DNA from: Mesodorylaimus sp. YZB2_4
Taxonomy: Eukaryota; Nematoda; Enoplea; Dorylaimida; Dorylaimidae
Reading direction: 5' to 3'
DNA length: 64,000 bases
Assembly (NCBI GenBank): GCA_030248295.1
Contig: JASANH010001345.1
Location: 1-64,000 of the forward strand
The position numbers and the translations under genes are program-made. Each line of letters begins with the position of its first letter. The first letter of the stretch is position 1. Of this stretch, positions 46,683 to 58,100 are shown in pieces. The notes below the pieces were generated by a model. It ran no database searches and was not told the origin of the DNA. It saw only the letters and a list, made by a program, of their open reading frames with translations.

Positions 46683-49600
46683 ATGTTAACCGGTCTTCCA
46701 TTACTTTGGTTTCAATTACAATTGGCCTTGAACATGACCAAATTAATGAACATCACAGTCGATCCTTGCGTGGATTTTTATAACTTCGCTTGCGGTAATT
46801 ATAAATATCTGATCAAAATTCCTGACGATAGGTCGTCCATGCAAAGAAGTACTGAGGCCGATGATGGAATGAAAAACGAGCTTAAAGGTAAGCTCTCTGT
46901 TCTACCCATGCAGCAACACTGTCATTTCTCTGCAACAATTGTACAGCCCTTCTGGAAGAGCCGATCAGCCCAGACGATCCACCATCCGCGCGTATGGTCA
47001 AACAGTATTATCAATCGTGCATTAACGAAGAGCAACTTGAGAAGCTGGGTTTTGACCCTCTGAAATCACTTCTGGAAAAGTATGGTGGATGGCCAGTGGT
47101 CAAGGCTGATGCTTGGCGAGCTGATGATTACGACTGGTTGAAAACGAATGCGCACTTAATTACGACACAGGGCACTGGCGATATTTTATCATTTTCTGTC
47201 AGCGCGAACTTCAAAAATAGTTCTAAGAAGACGTTACATGTAAGTGATTGCATTATAAGTTGCAGTGTCTAGCGTGGCATTTTTGGAGGTTCAGGTAGTA
47301 GAATAGCTGAAAAATGTTGGCAGGCATAGAATTGAATTTAATTTCAAAATGCATATACAGTAATAGAATTTTATTGTCAGAATATGAGGACAATGACATA
47401 GGAGTGCATTCAAAGATATACAGCATCAGTATGAATATAAATAAGAGCTCGTAAGTTCTTACATGTGCTCACACACACATTTTTATATATATAACGGTAA
47501 TCAAATATATTGCGTACATATATATATATATATATATGATATAAATACAATGATGTGCACATATATACAAAAATATTTGTTTTAATATACCGTATATACA
47601 CATATGCATATGTACCTTTGCATGTTTATGCTAATATTTATGTTCATGCATGCATGTATGTTTTTTAAACAGCAGAGATTAAGGTATACACGCTATAATC
47701 ATGCCCATACATAGTGTTTGACACACACACTCGCGTTATAATAAACTCTTTTCCATCATGAAGCATGAACATGAGCACGATCGCTAAATTGCAACAGTAG
47801 TATTGTACGGCAGTACTGTTTACTGTACAGTAGCTATAGGTGCATTTTGTTTTTTTGTGTATTCTGATATAAGTTCATGGACTGAAACTATGTTCAGTGA
47901 TTGATTTAAACCACTTGTGTTCAACATGCACACAACTGTGGTGAATAAACCCACTCAGTGTTTTTCCGCATGTCAATGCAATTCCGGTCCATATAATATT
48001 TATATATACATGCGCACAAAGGCCAATATAATGTATAAAAATTGCCTAAACTGTCTTTTAGGGAATGTGTGATTTTCAATTCAGTTCACATTTCACTCAT
48101 GTTTCAGATCGACCAAGCATCGCTGGTGTTGGGAAAAAGAGAATTTTATTTGGATGGTGGCAATGAAAACTTTTTAAGCGCTTACTTCGATTACATGCTG
48201 GCCACTGCTGTTCAGCTAGGTACTGCAGACACACTAGGCTTGTTAGCTCGCCTGTTATCTCTGCCACTTTGATTAGGCGCCCAAGCCGATACAGCAAAAA
48301 AGGAGTTACAGGAAATGTTAAATTTCGAAATCGATCTGGCAAATGTAAGATGAAATTTTTTGGGGTAGGTGTTCGCAATATTTTAAGGTGTTATATTTTT
48401 TAGATCACAGTACGCGATGAAGATCGTCGCGATAACAACGCCCTCTATCGACCAATGACCATCGGGGAATTGAAGAAGAAGTTTCCAAAAGTAACTTTGT
48501 GAACAGTGTTGGCTACAGATATGGTCATGCTCAATATCACGTGAGTTGGACACTTGTACATTGGTTCATCCTCTGCTACACCGGTGTCATTTGCAGCCGT
48601 CCTGCCTGTCGGGCCTTGACGAGTCGGAGAGAATAATGTGTACTCTCCCCTGGCTGGGAGACGTCAGCCCGTCGGGTTGATGTTTCAGCCGCTAGTGTAG
48701 TCGCAAACTTGCCTGCTCCTGCCAGAGTTTCTGTTCCATTCTCCTACCCACCAGGCTCGGCTTCACATTCCTTTGCAGGTCAATTTTGACACCTGGTTCA
48801 AGAAGGCAGCGGATGATGGCTGGCAGTTTACCGATTCTGATGAGATAAACTTGAATGGCCAGCCATATTTGGAGAAACTGCCGGACGTAATTTCGAAGTA
48901 CCCAATCAGGTAAGCAAATCAACTTTTATAATTTGTTTTCATCACTTTACTAATTTAGGACCATCGCTAATTTCCAAATATGGAATGTTCTCACGAGTTA
49001 TTCCACCGCACTGGCGCCCAGTCTGAGAAGCAACTATCGCAAGTTTGAGCAGGCTTTGACCGGAGCCAAGACATTCAAGCCGAGGTGAACGATGGGACTG
49101 TGCCAGTGAACAATTGATAAACTAGATATTTAGATGGGAAGAATGCGTTGGCGAGACCAGGACGGATATGGCAACTGCAGTTGGAGCTATGTATGCGAAA
49201 AAGCATTTCAGTGAAAGTGACAAAGCCGAGGTATACTGTCAGCATAGTTGGAGAAAAATGTATTCAGCTCAATTTTCTCCGTCAATGTGAGCCTCTTTCA
49301 GTTGGACTCGATGGTGACCAATATTCGCAAAGCCATGGAGTCGTCGATTGATAACATCGGTTGGATGGATGACAAAACAAAACGAAACGCTCAAAAAAAA
49401 TTATCGAAGGTTATCCAAAATATTGCCTACCCGTCACCTGATATTTATAACGACACGTGGGTCATGCGTGACTATGCCAAGGTGAGCTACTCTACATCAG
49501 GTCATCACGTTAGCGGGAAAAAGGCTCCGCTTGCGGCTCGAACTTTTGAAGAGTGGGCATGATACACTGTCCGCAGTATGCATAAGGATGTGGTATAACA

Positions 49601-51586
49601 TGAACATGAGGTGAGGCCGGAAAATGATGTTACAAGCTCCATGTAAGATGCAAAATGCCACAATCCTGCAGTAAATATATCGCTTTTTCGAGTAGACCTC
49701 AAATTGTGTAACAGGGAACAAGTATGCACTATTGTGTTCTGGGCTCCTTTTTTCATTTTTCAGGCTCAGGTTTCCGAAGATACTTATTTTTCGAACAAGG
49801 TCTCTCTGACAGCGTCCAGCAACGAGAGGACAATCAGGGAGTTCAGGGACCCCGTGAATCGGACCGAGTGGCAAGGGTCGATAGCCATCGTCAACGCCTG
49901 GTATTCGGCCGAGGTCAATAAGATGAGTAAGTTCAGCTTCATCTATTTTTTTCATTGCCGCCTGAATAACTGTAAATATGCTGTGGGATAGCGCTCGAGT
50001 TTTGGGCTCAGGAGTCTCTTCCTTCTGCTCATGCTTTGCAGTCACCAAAGCTTTTGTGCACCCGAGGGTGCCACGAAATGATTAACTAGGTCGTGATTCA
50101 AACATGGCTGGGCCAAGTTCCACCCATGGCATTGATAAGATTGACAAGTGCTGGTCTGACTAGTAAAAGTACGAGAACCAGACCAGAAACCAGAAAAGTA
50201 CCAGAACTATGAAGGCAACAAACTTGTCACCATGGTCGTGACAAGTCAACAGTGGCCCTGGATTGACCCACCAGGCCATGAGCCGCTCGCCGCTGCTGAC
50301 CTTGAGCGGGTCTGTAGGTAGTAGGTGCGGCCTCTGGAAAAGGTACAACTGTAGTGTATCTGGTTGCCTCAACTGGCTGATCTATACATGGAGCACTGCG
50401 TGGTCACCTTGACAGGCCGCCACATACAGTATAGCGTATCAGCTGTACTCTCTCTCCAGGCGAGGCATAAACCCGTCGGGCTGATGCCTCAGGCACCCTC
50501 AAATATAAGGCCTGCCAGGAGGGATTTTGCGGCCATCCACTACCCCCTTTGATGTCTCCAATATAGGTGGCTATTCTGCCTATTACAGGTCGCTGATGAC
50601 CTTGAGTCACTACGCGGTGTTGCACTCTGCATTGCAGAGATATACTGAAGTACAGTTTTCTTCCATGCATGCGAAGAAATATCTGTGTGTCACCGATAAG
50701 GTGGACTGTCAATCCGACTGGCTGAGCCCCCCTGTGCCTCGGTGACCAACGCAATTCTACTGCTGGCTCCAGGCGTGTGACACATGCTTAGAGCAAAAAC
50801 ACCACGACCTTGCGAGGTAACAAATAACTTTTTTTAGCCTTCCCAGCCGGGATCCTTCGTCTGCCCTGGTACCACCCTGAGGCACCCGATTACTACAACT
50901 TTGGTCATATCGGATTTGTGATGGGCCACGAATTGACGCACGGGTTTGATGACGAAGGGCGCCAGTACGATGGCGATGGTAATTTCGAACTTTGGTGGAG
51001 CAATGACACTTTGTCCGAATTTGCAAACGGAGCCAACTGTTTTATTGAACAGTACAGTAATATCACTGACTGCGCCACGGGTCTGCATCTGAATGGCGAG
51101 AACACTCAAGGAGAGAACATCGCTGATAATGGCGGATTGAAGTTGGCTTATAAGGTAATGATTGGAAAATTGCTTCTGATAGCTCCTCAGAGAAGCTCTA
51201 AAAAGTTGCCCAGCTGCTTGTTTTTAACATCCCACATGTATTAGGCGTTCAAATCCGGCCGCAACGACCCTCACGTTAAACAAGATAAGCGCAATCAAAT
51301 ATTACCTGGCCTGGCTAATTTCACTTTGGATCAATTATTCTTCTTGTCGTTTAGTCAGGTAATAAATTCGGTGATTCTTCTCAATTTTTCTCCTAGGAAG
51401 AACTTTTAGGCCTGGTGCACTTTGGATCGTGACGAAGCACTGAAACTGCAGATCCTCTCGGATGTCCATTCCCCATCGATGTACAGAATTAATGTACCAT
51501 TGCAAAACAACGAGCAATTTGCTGCGGCCTACAACTGTCCCTCGGGGAGTCCTATGAATCCCGGGAAGAAATGCCAGATATGGTAG
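46683..51586 (+). CDS. M13 (neprilysin-like) zinc metallopeptidase N4
   Basis: Thirteen coding exons: 46683-46887, 46947-47239, 48108-48219, 48277-48344, 48404-48490, 48779-48909, 48959-49084, 49134-49230, 49302-49481, 49764-49926, 50838-51154, 51245-51358, 51410-51586. They total 2070 nt (689 aa), all GT-AG. Catalytic set complete: [44 protein letters not shown]. By shared features it is closest to N1 ([49 protein letters not shown]). A tttttcag acceptor lies 29 nt before the Met. Intron 2 is AT-microsatellite rich, intron 5 carries a foldback element, and intron 10 is repeat-rich. Confidence 0.92.
47500..47600. repeat. AT microsatellite in N4 intron 2
   Basis: (TA)n at about 47517-47537 with further TATA-rich stretches on both sides. 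Confidence 0.8.
48601..48767 (+). mobile_element. Hairpin-rich foldback element, copy in N4 intron 5
   Basis: GCCTGTCGGGC at the left, ACCCACCAGGC with TCGGCTTCACA at the right. It has CTGGCTGGGAGACGTCAGCC-CGTC-GGGTTGATGTTTCAGCCG (core stem, one A to G change still pairing as G-T). The TTCG hairpin is lost. Confidence 0.65.
50260..50530. repeat. Possible degenerate foldback-element copy in N4 intron 10
   Basis: CCACCAGGCCATGAGC near 50268 and ACTCTCTCTCCAGGCG, AACCCGTCGGGCTGATGCCTCAG near 50445-50495 resemble the family, but the ends are unclear. Confidence 0.35.
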
Positions 51587-53420
51587 CACAGTTTCATGTC
51601 TTATGCTTGACTGCATTGCCAGTCAACATGCCACTCATTATCAGCTCTCTAGCATTGTAAGAGGTGGCTAATTCGAATAAATATATTGAAAACCCCAATT
51701 GGTTGGGTCAGTACCATAACACAGGGCTAAATCATCGTATCTGGATATTCTACGACTGGCCAACATTCAGCAAAATCGTTGTGCTGGATCATTGGTCGAT
51801 AGGCAGCATATGCTAGCGCCAAAATCCAGCTGATCGCAAGTATCTCAAATGGCGCTCCAAAAAACTCCAAAAATTGCACAAAACGTTGGGGTTGTTAGGG
51901 ATTGTGTCGCCCCAGATTCCCATAAATGTGAAAATCCAACTGGAATCCAGTGTGGATCCATTTGAAAACCCAACTGAATGCAGCTGGGATCCTGGTGGAT
52001 TGTAAGTGGATTCCAGTGAAACATGAATGGTACCTGCTAAAGAAGATGGATGATCTGAAATGTTTAAACACGTGCATCGTACAGTTGCAGCTTGATGCCA
52101 CTATCAGAGCAACAAAGTTGCTACCTGCTAGGATGCAACACACTTTTGTCAGAAAAATCGTATAGTCAGTATAATCAGAATGGAGAAAAATGTGAAATAA
52201 AGCATCAAAGGAGAAAAATTACGACCTGATTGGTGCCCATTTTTTAGTTTGGTAGTTCGGATATCCTTTGAAAAACCGCATCACATCGAGCATCTGGGTG
52301 TCTTTTATTTCGTCACTATCTCGATCCTCTATTTTCATTTGAGCATATCGTCGGTTCCCGAAACAATTAACGCAAAAAAGATCAGCATTTCTTACAACGG
52401 TACAGTTTCAGCTTGTCATATCATCATGAAAACTGGCCAAAGATATTTACAGAGTACACAGGGGGGATAAAAATAATCAGACAGCTGCAAAAGGTTGGGT
52501 GTCTGCGCTTTTTATGTGAATTTTCTCTCCTGCACCGCAACCAAGAGTAACAAATATGACATGTATGGATCGAGATTTGTTTGTTCAACGAAGCCTATCA
52601 ATCGAAATCCGGTCAATTTTTTGCCGTACATCGTTGAAACAAAAATATTTCTAGGACAAACGAGTCGTACAGAAGTAGATTTCATGGTTTTCTTGTTTTC
52701 CAAAGCCATTTATGTACAAGTTTTGTTTCTGGTTTGAGAGTATGAGCAGAGGTGCCGCTGGCATCGGATTTCAATGTGTTGTCTTTCTCCTATCGAAATG
52801 GCAATTCGAAAATCTCATCTGACTAGTGGTGTGAAACGTACGACAGATATTGTAGCTCACAGGACGGCGGGTTCGGGCTGATTTTAGAAGCGGGCGGTCC
52901 AAGGTCTTCTATAGACCAAGTAGGCTTACCCTGCACAGTAAGGATGACTAAGACGCCGATTCCTACAACAACCCGAGAGGCGTACAAGTGCTCTGTGCAA
53001 TGATATACTAGCCTGGCTGCTGATCAAATGCACCCGGTCATAAGATGCCCACGGGTTCCACTTTGCGACGCCATAACTGTGGATGGCGTGGTGAAGGCCA
53101 GTCAACACCAGAGGATCATTTCCGAGCACATCAGTACAACGATGTCTCATGAGTCGCAGAGAAATCAATCACCTGACCCAGAGTCCTCCTTCTCTTCCAG
53201 TATGAACCAAGGGGAATAGGATGACGACCGCAGAGGCCCATTCAGAGTATGCTGACCCACGTCCCTGGCTGGCGCGGCCCGCACCACTGGTCTGCCAAAT
53301 GCGGAGGACAAATACGAACGATGGCAGCCAGCGAAAGCAAGGGAGAGCACAGCCCATCTCACATTGGGACCGGTTCTCATACTGCCCCCCCCCCCCCAGA
53401 ATCTAGCGCCCTCAAGCGGT
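51587..53420. other. Spacer downstream of N4
   Basis: No recognised gene on either strand. A poly(C) run lies near 53386-53398. Confidence 0.45.
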
Positions 53421-53429
53421 AATAGTCAC

Positions 53430-53605
53430 AGCGCTGAGCTGACGATGACCGCACAGCGCACAGGACCAACGATTGGTTACGAATACGGTCTTCTGTCGCT
53501 GAATTGGCCTGCTTAGAGTCAGGACCTCAATCCCATCAAACACCATGACATTTACTCAAAGTGTAATTGGGCGACCGTTGATTCGTGACTAAAGATGAGT
53601 TAAAA
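53430..53605 (+). mobile_element. Tc1-type transposase remnant
   Basis: The plus strand reads LNWPA, a stop, then SQDLNPIKH, clearly the WPA-SPDLNPIEH signature around the third catalytic Asp of Tc1 transposases. Upstream, another frame has DRTAHRTNDWLR, like the motif after the second Asp. Only this short C-terminal part is visible, with stops and frame changes. Confidence 0.65.
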
Positions 53606-53649
53606 GCTGCGCCAACCCACGCCTGCCAACGTCTAAGCTTCGCGGCTGC

Positions 53650-53995
53650 GGTGGTTCGGCATTTATCTCTCCGCATTGCCTGGGAGCGAGTGGTTGGACT
53701 CGTCCCGGGTTCGATCCCCGGTGATGGAGGTCGGTTCGCAAGCCATAAACCCTCGCTGACCCTGCACGCCAGGCCGTGGGTGACTCACCCGGTACCGTGG
53801 AGGTGCTCCGAGTGGAGAGATGAAAGCAAAACGAGTAGACAGTCTCGACTGTCCTTCACAGCCGAGGAAGTCAGGGCGCAGAGGGACGCTGTTGTGTGTG
53901 CTGGTCCCCACACAGCCTTTTTGGGAAGGTTTGACCGACTGCTGGGCGGCTAGAGGCAAAAACCAGGCTTGGGGCCCACAAAAAGTTTAAAAAAT
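53650..53995 (+). mobile_element. tRNA-derived SINE, family B
   Basis: The head has GAGCGAGTGGTTGGACTC and GGGTTCGATCCCCGG (B box). The body, GTGGAGGTGCTCCGAGTGG through CGCAGAGGGACGCTG to GGCCCACAAAAAG, matches 35320-35525. It ends A-rich. Confidence 0.7.
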
Positions 53996-55074
53996 CATCT
54001 CATCGTAACTTTCTAAAGGAATTCGGTGTTTGGTCGGTTCGATGCTGCGTCGACTAGAGGCTGTCATCAAAGCGAAAGGAAACCCAGCAAATCCTTGATC
54101 GATTTTGTGCGAAAAACTTACAGGGCACGATTCCTTATGTCTCATGACACTTTGGGATGATACTTGGAAAAACGATTGAAAAAGTCGAGGCTGACAAAGA
54201 TCAGAAACAAGTTGATGTTTTTATCAGCGATAAAAACTGCTAAAGCTAAAAGCTGTTAATCGGTCGGTATAAGCGAATTAGCTAAAGCATCTAACGCTGC
54301 AGACCCCTTTATTCTCAGATGTCTGGTTAATTTTTAACACACAGTACCTGACATGTCCCCTCATCATTGACATACCTATATCCGTTGATCTGCCTTACTG
54401 ATACTACTTGCTGAATGATCACATACAAACCATTTATTTGTACTGTTTTAGCAATAAACGAGATTTATCTTCGAAATATGACGGCTGACCAGACTGACTA
54501 TCAATTTTCAGGGACCAGACAGTTGGGATCTTCAAGTTCACAGTGTAATAGGGATATCTCAGATGGGCTTACATCGGGTGCATACAGTAGACTGCTTATG
54601 CTTGCTGACATTCTTTTCAAAGCATACATTACCCTTTTCGCACAAATTTTCTCGCTTTTCCGACACTGAAAAGCACTGTTCGTTGTTTCTGTCACGTTCT
54701 ACTTCGCGTATAAATAAGCAGAGCTGAGAGTACATCAAGCCGAAACACGATTACTTTGTGAAATTCATACAGTCATGTTATTCGCAGCGTTGATTTTCAG
54801 AAGACACCACTTAATGCCTACCACCCATGTCGTGCTGTACATAGATACCATCGCTTGACAGACACTCGTTAAATCTTCACCTTAAAATGGAAATTTAATG
54901 CGCGTCGTACTCTGCACGTGCTGATATTCGACCTGTTTCAACTGTGTAGTCGGCACAAACGTCATACTCGCTGCTGTATCGTGTTACACTTGGCTGCCAA
55001 CTTTCAACAGTGCAGGCCTGTCGTCACGTTTATCACACTTATTATTGGAATAACTGCTTGTTTTGCTATTTTAG
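53996..55074. other. Spacer upstream of N5
   Basis: No clear gene. Just before N5 one frame reads RPVVTFITLIIGITACFAIL (about 55014-55074), a perfect-looking membrane segment, but it is out of frame with N5 exon 1. Confidence 0.4.
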
Positions 55075-55117
55075 CCCCGAAAAATCCTTCACGAACGAAC
55101 GCTTTTCAATCACAAAC

Positions 55118-58100
55118 ATGGCTGTTGCTCTGCCAATTTTATGGACACAATTACAATTAGCCAGCGACCTCTTACTGATTATGGACCAAACTGTGAATCC
55201 GTGCCAACATTTTTATAAATTTGCTTGCGGAAATTACGACAAGCACGTGAAATTACCTGACGACAGAGCTGCGATCGGGCCCATGACAGAAATCAATGAA
55301 AAGATTGTGAAAGAATTGAAAGGCAAGTACTTCTGATTGTGAGTTTCATCGCTTTGGATGACACAAAGTTTTGCACGACCCGATCTGGAGTCGACTAACA
55401 AGCGAGCCATCCCGGATGACAATCGCAGAATGTGATAAGGTTTGCTATAAAAGCTGTCGGCGAGATCAAAGTTTTTTGCATGTTTTTGTTGCCATCGCTC
55501 CTCATTTCCGGGAAATTCGTGCCAAGCTTCACTTTACCCCTTTTTGGTTCTGCTTGGTGACCCCACCAGCTTGTGCACTAGCCTTCAGACCATAAACTTG
55601 TGTCCAGAAACTACAAATCCAGTGCGAGTATGGGCAAGGTCGGCTGGGTTAGAGGCGGGGGGTTTGGGAGGGTGGTGGAGGAGAAAGGGGCAGAAATCAG
55701 ATCAGATCGCCTAAGCCTGACCTGATCGCGTATGATACAGGTCAGGCCAGGTCAGGTTTGGGTCAAGTCGAGTGAGCGAGTTGTATGACTGTTTACATAC
55801 AATACTGTAGGCTGACTGGACAATTGGCCTGTGCTTGGAGGCCAGGTCTTGGTCCAGCCCAGATACAATTTGATCGCTTTTGCTTCCTTCCTTTTCTTCC
55901 TGCTGGACCTGAGGTGGGGGGGGGGGTCGAGAGGAAGGGTTCAATGTCCTGACCGGCCCAACAGGGGGGTTCACCCCCTACCCCCATTGCCTATACTTGA
56001 TCCAGTGCCATCCACACATCCACACTCTTTTCAGGCCTTTTTGAAAACAGTCAGAACTCCGATTGGTCCACTCCCTCGGCCAAATTAGTCAGAACTTATT
56101 ACTCCTCCTGCATGAACGAATCTGCTCTGGAATTATTAGGCAACTCGCCGTTAAAAGATGTCTTGAATAGATTTGGCGGATGGCCAGTGTTATTGGGCGA
56201 CGAGCGGAGAGAGTCAAATTTTAATTGGCTAAAAATGAACGCTATGTTATGGCGGCGAATCGGAATTTCTCACATTTTGGAATTTTCATTTGGCGCTGAT
56301 TTTAAGAATAGTAGTCGACGAGTGCTGCGCGTAAGTGGTTTCGAGTAGCGATTATAAAAACAGGCAGAATCTAGATCAGTAGTGGCAAGGGTATTGTGAG
56401 AGAAACCCGCTATGTTGATGTTTCATCAGTTTTGACACTCCATGGGTCTTTGCTCTTTATGAGAGGATCGGTGATAAACTTGTGTAGAAACTAGATAAAA
56501 ACATTTTCCATGCCATTATTAGATTGATCAACCATCGTTTGGTATGGGCAAGCGGGACTACTACGTCAACAAAAATTATTCGAGGCTGCTGGACAGCTAT
56601 TTACTGTACATGGTTAGGTCTGCCGTGCAGTTAGGTGTGTGCACTTTTTCATATGGTTACAGTGCTCGGCAACAGCTAACCCTTCGTTTATTCCAGGCGC
56701 CAGTGAGTCGATTGCAAAATCAGAAATGCGACTAGTGCTGGAATTTGAAACTGCATTGGCAGAAGCAAGAGATTTTTCAATTTTACGCGACCTAGTTTAT
56801 TACATAATTCTTTTTCAGATCTCAGAGCGCTCAGAAGATCGCAGGGATGTAAATCTATTGCATAACCCAATGACTATTCGAGATCTTAAACTGAAATACC
56901 CAAATGTAAGTGGATCGACGTTAGTGCAGTTTTTATATATGATTTCCCTGCCATAGATCGATTTCAACCTCTGGTTCAGTACAACGGCTAGCGTGGGTTT
57001 TGATATGGATGATTATGAGATAGTCAATGTGGACTGCCCGCCATACTTGAAAAAATTAGCAAATGTTGTTGCGAAATTTTCAGCAAGGTAGTTTTGTTTC
57101 TTATTCTTATTGTTAGTTGCATAGAGCTGGGATATTTTTAAATTTTGTCAGTGTGTAAGCCTTTCTCGGCTGGCCGTGGCAAGTGGGATGCAGTAACCCA
57201 TGGGTTGATGTTTGAGACGCAGGTACAGCCGCAAGATTTGCCTGACAGTCGGCATTTTTGTCCCGCCGACTTCTTAGGCCACACTCTCAGACCTTTATCA
57301 TCCTATCATCATGAAAAGACATACAATATATCCCGCTTATTATCCAGGAAGTATATTGTAGGACAGCGAAGATAGGATACACACGATTACAATGGGTCAA
57401 GCTAAGGGAAACAAAGGACAGAAATACGAGCGATGATATCGCAATAAACTGCAGAAAATATTGGGGATGGTCGGTAACACTTCGGAGAGGCCTCCTAGTC
57501 ATAGGAGCGAGGCATCAAGCCAATGAACATGGACTGGAAATGTGTTTGGAGGCAAATGCAACCATAAACTGCCCTGCGGTCAATACACTTTTACTGCACA
57601 TTCTACACACGCTGTGGCATCACTTGATTATGTACCTCTGTGTGATCTGCCTCATGCATACTGTTTCATTCACAGAATATATAGTATAACACAGGACATA
57701 TGTCTGGCTGTACATGGCAAGCCAATAAATATAAACCCATAGAAAACTTACGCTGAAGCCCTGTTTTCAGAACACACGCCAATTACCTTTTATGGCGACT
57801 CACTACGGCCTTAAACCGTTATTTAGCGCCAAGTTTGAGAGAAAATTATCGCCAGTTCATGCAATCTGTGTCTGGTACACCAAAGTTCAAGCCCAGGTAC
57901 GGTGGATAAATAGAATATACGGTTATATATTATGCTGTATTTGCAGCCAGTCTTTTTTTGCAGGTGGGAAGAGTGCATCAATGAACTTTTAGACCATGCC
58001 GGTTTGCCGATCGGTGCAATTTACGTGAAAAAATATTTTACAGCCGAATCTAAAAGCGAAGTATGTTCTTCCACCAACAGAATTTACAGTCCGCCGAAAT

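Noticed and set aside
49497-50048. 183-codon minus-strand frame
   Set aside because: Runs antisense through N4 exon 10 and its introns; no domain seen.
50404-50754. 116-codon minus-strand frame in N4 intron 10
   Set aside because: Covers a worn foldback-element copy and has no domain.
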